Assembly (NCBI GenBank): GCA_030685235.1
Contig: MU839085.1
Span: 372,001-436,000, forward strand
Length of the DNA: 64,000 nucleotides
Source: Copromyces sp. CBS 386.78
Taxonomy: Eukaryota > Ascomycota > Sordariomycetes > Sordariales > Sordariaceae
Direction: 5' to 3'
In this document: in pieces, positions 41,951 to 54,930 of the stretch
Numbering within the stretch: position 1 is the first letter of the stretch
Layout of the letters: every line of letters starts with the position of its first letter
Position numbers and translations under genes: made by a program
Notes under the pieces: model-generated
Told to the model about the DNA's origin: nothing
The model's input: the letters and a program-made list of their open reading frames with translations, nothing else
The model's database searches: none

Positions 41951-44900
41951 TTAGAGAGTAGTAAGGTACTTGATAACCTTCTCTCTTTCCTCAACAGGCA
42001 TAACGCTCAGGACGTCACGGACACCCTTCCAGGCGGCGTCATCGGATCCCTTAGAAGCGGTGCGGATAAGGTCGCGCATTTCCGAGGTGATTTGCTCAGC
42101 CTTGAGGGCATCAATCTTGATACCGACCTCGTGACGGTTCTCCTCGTACCAGACGGCAACCTCACGGTCAGCAGTATCGAACTTCTCAATGCCGCTCCAG
42201 GCCTGAAGAAGCTGCAAGTGACGAGCGCGCTCCTTGGTCGAGTTGGCAGTGAGAGCCTTGCTCAGGGCACCGCCAGGGGTGGTGGCGGAGATAATGCGAC
42301 GGAGGATGTACTCCTCGTTGAGTCTTCTGCGCACACGCCAGTAGAAGAAGCGGCGGGCGTTCTTCCACTCAAGGATCTCGCGAATGACACCCTTGGCCTT
42401 CATGCGACCAGCGCGATCGTGGAGATCAGCGAACTGCAAGCTGATCTGAGCATAAACGGGCAGAAGCTGCTGCTCGCGCTCAGTCATCTTCTTCTTGATC
42501 GCATCAGACTCCTCCTTAGGGAGGTTGGCGTCGGCACTCTGCCTCTTGAGTTCGGCATAAACGGGGTCGAGACGGGCCATGGTATCAAGCTGCTTGTCCT
42601 TGCGGTACTTGATACCAATGATACCCTCAGGCTCGAGAACGCCACCACGAGCATCCACATCAGCATACATCTCCATGGCGACAGGGTTGATGGTGGGATC
42701 GACGACAACCCACGAGCCACCACGAAGCTCGCCGAAGGGAGGAATATAGATGAAGACGGGCTGCTCGAACTTGACGAGGGCGTCAACGATGAAGGAGCCG
42801 TACTTGAGAACCTCGTTGTACATGTCGCGCTGACCACCAGAGAAACCACGCCAGTTGGCGAGGATCATGAGCGGAAGCTGCTCGCCGTTGTTGAAATCAT
42901 TGATGGCCTGGGCGGTCTTGAAGGCGGAGTTGGGGTACCAGACACCACCGGCCTCGTTGGCCAACTGCTCGATCGAGTCAGGGTTCGCGGGATCAGCGGG
43001 AGTGATGTTCTCAACGGAGCGGGTCTCGACAGCGATGACACCCATGGGGATACCGCCGAGGCGAGCGCGACCGACGACGACAGTGCGGGCCCATCCGCCG
43101 AGGGTCTCGACGAAGGAGTCCTTGTCGAAGAGACCGGGCTGGAAGCCGGTCTCGTCCTCCTTACCGCCAATCATCCACCTGACGTCGTAAGGCTGCTTCT
43201 GGGGCGGGGTGTAGACAATGTCACGATCCCAGGTGTCAACGCTGATGCTGATAGGCACAGGGTTATTGCGCTTGTCAGGAACGAACGACATCCACTCGAC
43301 GATCTTGGAGACACCAGCGAAGTCATCGTTGGCAGTCAAGTGGGACACACCGTTGCGGTACATGATCTGAGTGCCACCAAGCTGCAGGTTGGAGGTGTAG
43401 ACCTCGCGACCCAAGAGGTTGTTGAGGGCAGGGGCACCAGTGAGAATGATGGGCTGGCCCTCAATCTGGACAGCACGCTGACCAAGACGGACAAGGTAAG
43501 CACCGATACCAACGGAGCGGCAGGTGACGAGCGTGCAAGTGAAAATGTCGTTGTAGGCCCTGCTGGTGGCACCGGCAATGAGACCAGAGCCACGCAAGCA
43601 CTCAACACCAAGGCCATCCTCAGCACCAACGATCGTGACAATCTTGTGGCGCTTCTCGTCGCCTTCGGTGATCTCCTCGGTGATGACACTGTTCTCGAAG
43701 CGCTTCTTGGCCGCATCATCAAGGTAGAGGTAGTCGAAGCCAGCCTCAGGCTGGCTGGGGTCCTTCCAGGCAACGCTGAAGTGAGGCATAAGCTCGGTAG
43801 CGAGACCCAAGCGGGCACCCGAGTTGGCGGACAGGTAGATGCGAGGAATGCCCAGCTTACGGGCAAGCTCAGTGCACTTGAAGAAGAAGTTGTCCTCCTT
43901 GGGGCCGAAAGAGCCGATGTTGAAGGTGATGTCGTTGGCGACAACAATGAACTTGCGACCGCTAGGGTACTCAGGGGTTCTGGCACGAATGAGCCAGCCG
44001 ACCATGCCGCAAGTGTTGGTACCAGGCTCACGGGAGACCTCGGTCAAGTTGTCGTGGTCATCAAGCACAAGCTCGCCGAACTCAATGCACTCGCCAACAG
44101 GGGGCTGCTTCTCGGCAAGAGCAGGGTTCTTCTGGACAGCCTTGGCCCAGCTGTTTTGGATGGCCTGACGGAAGAGCTCAGGGAAGTCATAGACGTACTG
44201 AGTGCCCATGAGATGAGCCTTGTAACGCTTAGGCTGGAGCCAGTTCTTGGTGGGATAAGGAGTGTTGACCGGCAGCAAGTGCATGGAGCCGATCTTGGTG
44301 GTGCCACCGATGGAGTGGAACACCCACTCGCCCTTCTCCGACTTGCGCTCGGCGTAAAGCTCGACCTGGATGACATATCCGGAGGTGTTGGTGATGATGA
44401 CACGCATGGGGTAAGGCATGCCAGTGACGGGGTCGGTGCAGATGATGCGAATCTCGACCTGGGCAACACGGAGGCGCCAGCCGCGAGGGCCGAAGCGGTC
44501 GAGGAAGCCCTGGAGGGAGTGCTCAACCTCCTCGGGCTGAAGCTGGAAGACCGGGGTGAAGTTCAAGAACATGTGGTTGAGATCGGAGTTGTTATTGCCG
44601 ATAATCTCCAGAGCATCGAAAATGTCGTTAAGGACACGATCGGCCTCAGAGATGAGGTACTCGGCAGTAGGGATCTCATCCCTCAGACGGCCGGGACGAA
44701 TAACAGCGCGAGTGAAGTAGCGCTTATCAGTCTCGACACCCTTGCCAATCGCCTCGTACACATGAATGTTCTTGTTCTCAGTGAAGACAGGCTTGATCTT
44801 GAACTTGGACAGACGTCCGAGCTCGAGCTGGAACGCAAGAGCTGGCTCGCTGTGACGGATGCTATCGTCCTCAACGTACTCGGGGCCACGGAAAGTGAAG

Positions 44901-47900
44901 TAGCCAGGGTATGAGCCATTATTGCGACCACAGACAAATGTGATGCGACGGACCCGGCGGGCAACCAACTCGTCCCTGTGCTGGTGCACAAGAGGGAGAA
45001 TCTCCTTAAGAATCTCCTCATCGCTGCGACCCTCGGCATCACGAACGGCGACGTTGATGACAGCGGAAAGCTCGTCAAACGTCTCCAGGCGCTGGAGAGC
45101 AGGTCTGCGCTTCTCGTTAAGATCAGGGATCACGCTGCTCTTCTTGCGGGCCGCGGGAACCGGGAGCTTCTCAAGAGCCCTGCTGAGGAGCTCATCCGCA
45201 TCATCCAAGAATCTGCAAGGAATGATCACACCCTTGCGGGTTGGTTCATCCTGAGTCTTGTGGGAGAGATAAGACATGTCGCTGATGGAGCTGATGCGCT
45301 TGAAGGTGCTGTCCACGGGGGTGCCCGGGGTGGAAGGGGCGGCCGACAGGATAGGCAGGCCGAACTCAGAGTGGCCAAGCTTGCGCAGGGAGAAGTCCCA
45401 GGACAAGAACGAAGGAGAATCAGTATCGTCGGCGTGGTACTCAATCTTCTTGAGAATGTAAGCACGGTAAGCGCGGCGAACATAGACCTCAAGGGCAGCG
45501 AGGGACACCCAAGGATCCTCATGGGCAAAGAAGAGGGTCAAGACATCGAAGACCGTGTACTTGGAGTCCACAACCTCCTTGATGATGTCCAGGTTGGGCT
45601 CACGATGATCCCAGCCAGTCTCACCGTAGCGAGACTCGACAACAGAGGAACGAAGAATGTGCTCCATCTGAGCGGTTCTCTCCTCGAGAGAGGGCAGGGC
45701 GCACTGGATCAAGATCTCGCGAGCCTTGAGGGATACCTTGGCAGTCTGGCGAGACTCGAGCTCGGCAAGCTTGCGAAGGACCGGGCGAAGGTACTTGCTG
45801 ACGTTGCCAACGTTGGGCTTGTTGGGGCGGTACTCCTCCAGAATGGCGAGAATGAGCGAGTTCTTGGCCGCAACCCTGCTATGAGAGAGAACGGTCTGGG
45901 TAACCTTCTTGATGTCCTCCTTGTTCTCGTCACGCAGCTTGAGGATGACCTCCTCGTCCTGCAGACGGCGGCCAGAGAAGAGACGCTCGACCTCGACGTA
46001 AGAAGTAAGGAGATCACGGATGACGTTGAGCTCATGGACCTTCTGGCCCTCAGCGTACTGGTCGATGACAGTGGTGAGAGGCTCCAGAGTGGTCTTCAGC
46101 AACTCGGCGTCAGACTTGGAGACGAGGTTCTCGTCCAGGAATTTGTGGAAGACCTTGCCGAGATTGCGGGCAGGGAACTCGGCGGAGCGCGAAGCAGCCT
46201 TGTCAAGGACCTGAGTGAGCTGAGCATCGAGCTTCTGGGGCATGCGAGCATGAAGGGCCGAGAACTGGGCGGTGAACTCGCTGTAGGGAAGCTTGGGGTC
46301 ACGGAGAACCTCGACTAGGTCCTTCAGGGTCTGTTGCATGATGATCTGGTTGTCGAAGCCCATGAGAATGTTCTGAAGAGTGTCATAGAGAAGACGGAAC
46401 TTCTGAGCGGGCTTGTTGCCCACGATAACAGGGGCACCGAACTCGGGAAGCTGGCCTAGGAAAGGCTGAGCCTGCTTGACTCGGCTAGGATCATCGAGGG
46501 CAAGGATACCAAGGATGTCACCGGCCTCGAGAGTAGCGCCGGGCTGCTTGATGAGCTGGACGATACCATCCTCCTGGGCAATGAGAGGCATGTACATCTT
46601 CATCACCTCGACCTCGGCGAAGGTCTGGCCGGCGCTGACGTGCTCGCCGTTCTCCACGGTGTACTTGACGAGCTTACCGGGAGAGGGGGTGCGCAACTGG
46701 GTGGGATCGTTCTCCTGCTCGAGCAGACAGGTCTTGCTATCGACCGACATGCGGGTAGCAGCAACCTCTTCCTTCCAGTAGACGTTGTGACTGCGACCGT
46801 TGAGAAGGATGAGGAGTCCACCATCGCTCAGAGCGCGGACGCCGACGGTGCACTTGGAGCCGTTGATGAAGAGATGGTAGCTATCAGCGCTCGACCTGGT
46901 GACGGTGAACTTGTAGCGGTAACCCTCGTAAATAAAGTCAACGGGGAAGACGGTCTTGAGAATGTCCTTGGAGGGGACCTGACCCTTCTCGAGACCGGCG
47001 CGGTACTCGGCCATGCAGGCTTCGCTCGCAATGTGACCCTTGGTGACGGCACCGCAAACGACGGCCAGGATGGGGTCGGGACGCTCAGCAGTGAGCTTGT
47101 TGGAGATGAGCTCATCGAGCCAGCCGGTAGTGATGGTGTTGTCCTCGAAAGCCTCAGTCTCCAAAAGCTTGATGAGGTACTCGACGGTGGTACGGAAGTC
47201 ACCGCGAATGCTCAATTCCTTGAGGGCGACGACCATGTGCTTGCGCGAAGCGGCACGGTTCTCGCCATAAGCGAAAATGTGACCGAACTGGGAGTCGGAG
47301 AAACTGTGGATACCACCGGCAGAACCGACGGAGAAGTAACCCCAGACGTTGGAGCTCGAACGGAAGTTGAGATCGTGCAACACACCGTTGGATGGCTTGA
47401 AGCCCTCACCGGGATCCTCCGAGGTGATACGGCAGGCAGTGGTATGGCCCTTGGGGGTGGGCCTGCGCTGCGTCTTCTCGGACTCGGGGTTCTTGAACTC
47501 GAAGTCGATCTCGGTGGCAGTCTTGGGGTCGACTCCGTAGAGAAGTCTGATGTCGCGGATGCGGTGGAGGGGAATACCCATGGCAACCTGGAGCTGAGCA
47601 GCCGGAAGGTTGACACCACTGACCATTTCAGTGGTAGGATGCTCGACCTGCAGACGGGGGTTCAACTCGAGGAAGTAGAACTTGTCATCGGCGTGAGAGT
47701 AGAGGTACTCGACGGTACCAGCCGAGACGTAACCGACGAGACGACCAAGACGGACAGCAGCATCCTCCATGGCCTTGAAGGTAGCGGGCTTCGCGATGGT
47801 GACGGGGGCCTCTTCGATAATTTTCTGATGTCTGCGCTGAACAGAGCAATCTCTGCCGAAGAGAGAGATGTTGTTGCCATACTGATCAGCAAGAAGCTGG

Positions 47901-48900
47901 ACCTCCAAATGCCTGGCGCTGTCGGCGAGCTTCATGATAAAGATGGGCGAGCCGGGGATTTCGCTGGCGGCAGCATTGTAAAACGACTCGAAGTTGTCCT
48001 CGCTGAGGACCTTGCGGATACCTTTGCCACCACCACCCTCGGAAGCCTTGATCATTACTGGGAAACCAATCTCCTTGGCCTTCTCGAGACCCTCCTGCCA
48101 CGAGCTGACACAGCCCTTGAGGTAAACGTTATCGGGAACCGTAACAATGCCGTTGTCGTCGACCGTGACCTCCTTAACACCGGTACCAGACCAAGGGATA
48201 CAAGGAACGTCGGCGTGCTGGGCGACAATTGTCGAAGAAATCTTGTCACCGAGAGAGCGCATGGCAGAACCCGGGGGACCGATGAAGACAATCTTCTTGG
48301 GGGAAGCCGCAAGAGACTCGGGGAGCTTGGGATTTTCGGAGGCGTGACCCCTATTCGCACAGTCAGTATCACTCCATCAACGCCAGAAGCACGACTCTTG
48401 TCTACTCACCAACCAGCCCACACGGCGTGGACATCCATGCGCTCGGCAATATCAACGATAAGCTCGACGTTGGCATAGTTGTGGTTATTTGTGCCGCCGG
48501 GGACTTCGACGTAGTGATCGGCCATCCTGATGTAATCGGCATTGGCCTGCAAATCTTCGGGGGTGGCCATAACGGTGAACTTGATGGCGCGCTCGTCGCC
48601 GAATGTTTCGTAGGCCCATTTCCTTACTGAGCGGATCTCCTTGACGGCAGCAATACCGTTGTTGGCAATAAGGACCTGGAGAACAGATAGACGTCAGCAA
48701 ATTGTGTGTTGGACTGCCGGAAGAGCGAAGAAACGTACGTTGGTAATGACAGTGTGGCCGTCGTGGGAAGCCACAAAGTCCTTGACCTTGGAGGGAGGGG
48801 CATTTTCGAGCCTGTTACCGCCAATGAAATGGGGGGCCAAGTTGTGCTTCGCGGCGTACGAAGCCTTGACGACGGCGTCGCTGCTGGTCGTGTCCGCCAT
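41951..48900 (-). CDS. ACC1: Acetyl-CoA carboxylase (biotin carboxylase / BCCP / carboxyltransferase)
   Basis: Makes malonyl-CoA from acetyl-CoA, bicarbonate and ATP, the committed step of cytosolic fatty acid synthesis. Exons are 48739-48900, 48410-48675 and 41951-48350. Introns of 63 bp (GTACGT..CTCCAG) and 59 bp (GTGAGT..GAATAG) restore one frame of 2275 residues, close to the yeast length. The biotin carboxylase begins with [16 protein letters not shown] after intron 1; the ATP-grasp loop [14 protein letters not shown] is near 244-257, followed by [12 protein letters not shown] and [16 protein letters not shown]. The biotin site is EVMKM with Lys near 727. The central regulatory region follows. 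The carboxyltransferase shows [31 protein letters not shown] and [21 protein letters not shown] sequence. It ends KVIKYLTTL. All key motifs are intact. It is probably essential. Confidence 0.98.
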
Positions 48901-50147
48901 TTTGTCTGTAAATATGTGTTATTTCGTCGAGTCGAAGGAGTCGTCGATGTGGATCGAATGCGGTGACGAGGAAGCCGCTCTCGATTTTACACTCGGTCGC
49001 CGTAAATTTCCCGAAACAGCCGAATTCAAGTATCGGTCAGTGGATTGTCTCGGTTCTTCAGCTCAGCTCAGCTAGCAAATTGCCTGGGAAAAGTGTGCTG
49101 CTGTCAGTTTCCAGCTCCTCGAAGAAGCAATGGTCTGGTGTTGTGGGAGGGAAGCTGGTGGTGATTAAAGTTTATGGAGGGTGGTGCGTGCGGTGGTCGC
49201 AGCAACTTTTGTTGGCTTTGGGTTTGGGACTGGGGTAGAGCGAGTTCGAATTGTGACGAGTCCAGTCCAGGCACGAGCAGGAGGGGAGACACTGGGAACC
49301 TGCTGCAGTGGGCGCCGCTTGCAGGTGCAGTGAATGGCGGGGAGTGGAGGGGCATGCAAACTCACCGAGTCAAAGTTGTCGTGGAGAAGTGGAAAGTGGT
49401 TGGAAAATTACGAAACAAGTCGCACGGGGTATCTCTGCAGGGATGTAGGGGGGAAGTGTGTGTCGTGCGATTGCTCGATCAATGTCGACGTCAACAATAA
49501 ACAATGAAAGCCGACTTTGCGCAAGCTCTGTTTTTCGAGTGAGCAAGGGGCTGAGGTGCAGCAAGAAAAGATCTTGAGCTAAGTGGAAGATGGAGGAGGG
49601 AGGATTGCCGCACGCGATTGCCTTGGGTAAAAAGGTCTTGGTGGAAGGAGGAGGAAGACGACGCGGAGGGACGACGAGATTCCTGAAGCAATAAAATGAG
49701 CGAGGACGGCAAGACCAGACCACAAGACCAGAAGGAGGAGTGAAGGAACGAGGACGGGAGGGCAGCAACCTGGAAGTAGGGCACAGGAACCTTAAAGATA
49801 CTCGGAGGTGAAGGGGCAAAAGCGAGCCGACGCCGTGAAAGATTCGTCGTAATGCCGGGGTATTGCATCCGAACTTTCGAAATTGTGCGACATTGAGACG
49901 AAACTTTGCAGGTTTGATGGGAAATCGAAGCCACAAGTGGGGCAGTCGGGTACAGGTACTTCCCGCTCGGCCAAAACTCCAAAACAATAAAACGGCCCCC
50001 CGCAAAGACAGCCATGATCTCGGACAAGTTCAGCCCGTCTCTTTCAAAAATGTATAAATAACTGAAAGCGACGCCGTGTTGATTAAGTGCACTTGAGCTT
50101 CCAGTTCATACTTCCTCTTTCTTGTTTGTCCCTTTGATGCTTCTCCC
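48901..50147. other. ACC1 upstream region
   Basis: The ACC1 promoter and leader, containing AGCTCAGCTCAGCT at about 49060. Overlapping minus ORFs at 49370-50027 are Pro/Leu/Arg-rich shadows of a purine-rich plus strand. Confidence 0.5.
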
Positions 50148-50423
50148 ATGTTCCGTTGTGACATTTCAACCCCGCCAAACGGTATCGCTATCGAGGTCAA
50201 TCTTGCCATCCGCTCCCGCCTATCGAAGGCGGTGAAAGGCATCAAGGTGGGATTCGCCCTGGGAACCTTTGGGGTTCGTCAATTGGAGAAGCCAGGGGCC
50301 AGGGCCAAGCCTGTTACCCAAAAGGGCAGCAAGGGAGGGGTGGATTTAGCCAAGATACCATTTGTGGGTCCCATGTTGATAGCTGCCAGCCATCACCCAA
50401 TCACAGAAGACGATTCTCATTGA
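50148..50423 (+). CDS. Possible small protein of 91 residues
   Basis: An ATG after a CT-rich leader (CTTCTCCCATG) opens 91 codons of ordinary composition (IAIEVNLAIRSRLSKAVKG, KGGVDLAKIPFVGPMLIAA). It has Gly/Lys-rich and hydrophobic parts but no recognised motif. It lies alone in a gene-poor stretch. Weak support. Confidence 0.22.
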   Translation: MFRCDISTPPNGIAIEVNLAIRSRLSKAVKGIKVGFALGTFGVRQLEKPGARAKPVTQKGSKGGVDLAKIPFVGPMLIAASHHPITEDDSH

Positions 50424-53272
50424 GACGGGATCGTTGGGGAAGGTCCATTGCTCCAATCATAATGCCAGGAACCGAAGCGACTGCCCAACCACACTCCTGC
50501 CAATCGTCAGCTTCGTACAGCAATTTGTTGTGTCCACAAGTTCTTGATTCTTCTCGATGTCTTCTTTCATTTGGACCAAAGACATGTTGTTGCTCGAACT
50601 GCCCCAGGAATCCCGGTTATGTATCAACCTTCTTGTTGTCTCATGAGGCACGGCCCAAGTCCGGATGCAGTCATTTCAACGCCGCATACGGACATGATTT
50701 AGGGCAACCTGAACCATGACATGTGTGGCAGGTCTCTTTTTTTTTTTTGCATCATTAAATCCCCTTGTGCTGTCGTCCTTTCTTCTACTTTCTACCTTCA
50801 ATCATATTGGCATCATGTCCCACCTGTTTCTTGTCTTCCGATGATGTCTCCGTCACAACCATTACGTTGAAGATATCTCAGACTTGCAATCCAACGTCCA
50901 GCCAACATTTCTCTTTCTCAAGTCTCAACCCAACCACGGATTCAGCAACAACACCGAATCATGGGGACAGTGGATCTTGACTTCCCAAGTCATCTCTAGC
51001 TTGTCCTCGGGGTTCCGACATCCGAGAGACAGCTCGGCTTGAGAGCTGACGTCTGGTGTGACATGGACGCATGTAACCTCCGTCCGATACATACCCCGGT
51101 GGAACGTGGGGAAAATGAAAAGACCATTGCTTGAAGATGCCAACACAAGGACAACATCGCCGATGACAGCCTTCCAAAACGAACATTGGCGGCTGACTGA
51201 ACGATAAGCTCGTCATCACCATGAGGCTGACCGAATCTCTTAGATACGGCGCACCCAAGTAAATGTCCGATGATGAAAAGGCACCGAAAGTCACATAGAC
51301 TTACATCGCCGCATCAAAGCACCGATGGCACTAGGTGTAAATTCCGGGCCGTCAGGGTACACCAACCCCAAGTGGCGTCGGTGGGTCACACCGTAACGGC
51401 ATGTATGAAAATTACGATGAGATCTCCGGTACGTACCCCCAGATTTGTTGGGTTCGCAAAACCTCGAACGGAAACCCCCCGACATTGGCCGAACCTCCGG
51501 GCGTGAAAAGCCTTGCCCTGAAAACAAGCAAAGCATCATCCACGGAGGGGTTGAGCCGGCCAAGGATGTCCGCTGGAGGGGATCGGCACAGCAGCAAACG
51601 AAAATGTTAGTGCTGGCGCTGGGCCCCGCAGATCCCCAACATGTTGTCCGCGCCCGCGGGAACGGCACCCTTGCTTCGCCTAACAAGTCTGATTTTGCTG
51701 CCCTAAAATCAACCCTTTGGCCCGAGCGCATATAGGTTGGTTTCTTTTGTTGACGGCACAGAGGTCAATTTTCCTTGATATCGAAAGTATTCGAAACGGT
51801 TCTGACTCGCCAAATTGGACCCCCACAGCCATGTGCACCTCCTCCGCAAAAGGGGGCGGCTTTTGATCGATTTGCAGCTTTCTTTCTGATCGGTGATCGG
51901 TGCGCAATGCCACAAATGCCATGCGCCAGGGGCTTTCAGACTCGTCGACTGTGCAGTATCGCAGACAGTTTCCTGATTCGGGGATATCGTTTAAGCCCGC
52001 GGAATCCGAGGAGGAGACGAGCGGTGTTTTGACGTGAGAGTTATTGAGCTCAAAACCAATTCTTTGCCCCGAGCTCGCTGTTCACTTGACGGTTCTGCTT
52101 TGGTACTCGCCAAATTCCCTCAACAACCCGGCTCCTGGCCAGATCCAAAGGAGATAACATAGAGGTATCTGTGCGACAACCACACCGGCGGCTTTTTTGA
52201 CACTCGTGCACCCAGAAAAAATGTCCAATACACTGTGGATAGAAGACCCAATGTCGGGCCGCCCCGTCATCCCTTGCATACTTGTATCTTTCGCGTCCTT
52301 CGTACTCACTTCGGGGCCACGAGGGTTTCTTCTTACGACTTGCTTTGGCCTTGGTAAGCCCAGGGCTGCTCGTCGGTCTTCCTCACAGACAATGCTCAAA
52401 AAAAAAGCCATTATCCACCAAGAAGTGAAAGTGACAAACGTCCCCCGAAGTCAAATTCCACATCTTCCCACGCAGAGGCCAACTGTTTGATGTCGTCCCT
52501 CCCCTGCCTAGTTCCCCAGATTTTAGGTTCGTGGTGACCCACTTTGCGCCTCTCAGTTTGACATCAAAATCGTACGATTTTCTCTCTTCTGGCCCAGCCC
52601 TACCAACTACCGCCCTACCGTCCTCCCGGGACTACCTATCACATGCTGTTGATTGACTGTGCAACACGCGCGCGTGCGCGGGATGAGCGGCAGAATCACG
52701 GTGAGAGTGTGGTTAGTTCAGCCCTATGGGATAAACACTGGATGATGCGCGGTCGTTTTGTAATGGACAATGACGGCGCGATTGAAAAGCCATGGTCCTG
52801 GATAGTGGGCTTGGGCATTATCGTGGCATGTGAAAGAGGAAACGTCTGTCGCTCTCGACCTTGTACCGGCGCCTCCGGATCATCGCCTATCAGTTCTTGA
52901 TCCAATTGTTTCATGTTTTTTGCTTAGGTATTTAAAGGCAGGGTCCATTTCGCTCATTCGTCTACGTGGCGGAATCAGTCTTACATCCATTTATGCTATC
53001 ACATCTTACACACCCCATGATGTTGGCTTCTCAACTGCGGCAACGAAATCATTCAATCACAATCAAGATTAGCTTCTTGTCACATGTAAAACCCCCAAAT
53101 ACTGGTGGACCCCTGCCACCATCATCAATCTGGTTTGAGATTCCTCAGTGACAGCGCGAGACATTCAAAGGTGAATTTGGAAGCACGTCACTTCACTTCT
53201 TCAAACGGCTTTGCCCTTGCCCATCAATCAGATTGCATGCGATACATAGGTGGCAGATTGTGCATGAACAAG
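50424..53272. other. Long gene-poor stretch
   Basis: About 2.8 kb without a supported gene. Short ORFs overlap on both strands with none clearly better. A CGCGCGCGTGCGCGGG tract lies near 52667-52682. Confidence 0.45.
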
Positions 53273-53340
53273 CACATACGACCATACCCACTGGAAAACT
53301 CGGGATCCCGTCCGCTCTCCCATAGATAAGCCAGTGAGGG
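53273..53340 (+). pseudogene. Truncated 5S rRNA copy (first about 68 nt)
   Basis: The stretch starts ACATACGACCATACCCACTG and continues with the GGAAAACTCGGGATCCCGTCCGCTC and GATAAGCCAGTGAGGG parts expected of a Neurospora-type 5S rRNA. The match then stops and the 3' half, with the rest of the internal promoter, is missing. The following bases (TTATCTATGGGAG) are the inverse of the 5S segment CTCCCATAGATAA just before, making a fold-back at the break. Not functional as 5S RNA. Recognition is from memory of fungal 5S sequences. Confidence 0.75.
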
Positions 53341-53360
53341 GAACATTATCTATGGGAGGA
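53315..53360. repeat. Fold-back at the end of the 5S fragment
   Basis: CTCCCATAGATAA and, about 16 bases on, TTATCTATGGGAG form a 13-bp inverted repeat spanning the 5S break point. Confidence 0.7.
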
Positions 53361-53604
53361 GTTTTTGACAGGGGTTTGGATGACTCAGCTACACCTCTGC
53401 CGGGATATGAATGTTAGGGCGAGTACGTCAATCCTACAGAAAGTAGGGGAACAGAGGTTAGCGGCTGGACACTTTTCTGCAAGTGCCACGCTGTGGCAAA
53501 AGTAAAAAATTAACCCTTCATACGCCGGCAGTGGTGAGAAACGCCGGCGTTTCCAGAAGCGTTTTCATCCCATCACTCACGCCAAGCGCGGCTAAGGCTA
53601 TGAG
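53333..53604 (+). repeat. Dispersed repeat, copy 1
   Basis: Shares AGTGAGGGGAACATTATCTATG, CAGGGGTTTGGATGACTC and CGTTTTCATC..CACTC(A/T)CGCCAAGC blocks with 59654-59781, in the same order and orientation. This copy has about 150 bp between the blocks that copy 2 lacks. Confidence 0.75.
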
Positions 53605-54930
53605 GCGGGCTAGCACATTGAACGTTAATTCTAAATTAGGCTTCGATACCATGGTTCTATGGCAGCACACGGTGACCTTTATCCTTCAGCGGCGAGGGCG
53701 TAAAGTTGTAGAACTCGCTGTCCTGTTCTAGGTTATCACAACCAAGTTCAAAGCCGCAGGCGGAATTCTGAACCGGAGATGTCGGAGTGGCAGTAACGAC
53801 CATTCACAAGACTGAGCTTCTTCCCATTGGTCAGCATGGTTAATCCAGAAAGAAGGATAGCATTTCATCACCCATACGAGCCGAATTACTACCTAGTGTG
53901 AAGTCAGTCTTGGAGTACCTGTGATGGCAGCCTTGCAGCTGTGCCTTTTGACTGCCATCGTAACTATATAAGACCACTTGAGCGACCGAATTGCCAGCTT
54001 CGGCTACTTGTATCTTTTTAGAACATACCCTAGGGGTGTAGTGGTCTGCCAGCGCTGTGACAGTACCTTCAACACCTAGTCGGTGGTATGAAGCCGCATG
54101 TTAAACCGCGATCTCTCGCATTTAGACTAAAGAAGACCATGTAGCTGTGGCGACATTACTTCAAGTGTGTTGACTCACCCAAGCACCACCAAGGAAGAGA
54201 CCACTTATCCGATCGAGGAGAATCGAGGCCTCTACGACTGTACCAAGCTTGGCCATGACTGGTATCACGGGGCGAGAGGGCATCGTCGGAGGTATGGTAA
54301 GATATGAGTTGTTGTGCGAAGGAGAGAAAAGGAAGATGTACGTGGAGGACTGGCTATATGGGCGAGAGCCAAGACAGGCCAGTCCGTGCGCGCGCACGTG
54401 CAGTGCGACAATGTCACGGGCTAACCCTGTGACAACTGGGCAGTCACGGGTTAATCCCGTAGCATCTGGACCGCACAGGCACCTGCAAAAGGAGAGTCAA
54501 GGGATGGAATCGTCTTGCTTCGTAGTAATGGAATACGTCAGCTTGACAATAGTAAAAGGTTACTAGAATTTATAAATTTCCTATAAATTTGCCTATCCTC
54601 CCAGACCCTTCTGGTAGCATGCTAGAAAAATGAAATAAAAAGAAAGGAATTGAGAATGATATAGAATACATTATATATCTTGCGAGAAACCAATAAACCA
54701 AACCAGTCCTGATACGCTGCCAATGGATATCATCCGTCCCTGGAGGTTACAACTAAACGGTTAGTAATTCGGTGGCAGCCAGAGTACGTTCTGGCCGTTG
54801 CAAGTAATCCAAGAACTATCCTGTTCCAAGCTAAACAATAAAGATTAGGGAGTAAACCAAGATCAATTCTTGCAGGAGGAAAGATTGTGAAAGGCTGACT
54901 CGAGGTGGAGTTGTCCTCCAAGCCTGCCTC
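53605..54930. other. Region downstream of the HET-ankyrin gene
   Basis: No gene is supported. It contains an imperfect palindrome GTCACGGGCTAACCCTGTGAC (54412-54432) with a related GTCACGGGTTAATCCCGTAG nearby. Confidence 0.45.

Noticed and set aside
42092..48478. Very long plus-strand ORFs (up to 940 codons) opposite ACC1
   Set aside because: They are antisense shadows produced by strong codon bias in the ACC1 gene. Their translations are repetitive in Leu/Val/Asp/Gly with no domain, while the minus strand encodes a complete, recognised enzyme.
53273..53340. Functional 5S rRNA gene
   Set aside because: Only the first about 68 nt are present. The 3' half, including part of the internal promoter and the closing stem, is absent.
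54412..54432. GTCACGGG..CCCTGTGAC palindrome as a transposon terminus
   Set aside because: No matching partner at a distance and no target duplication were found. It is a local hairpin only.
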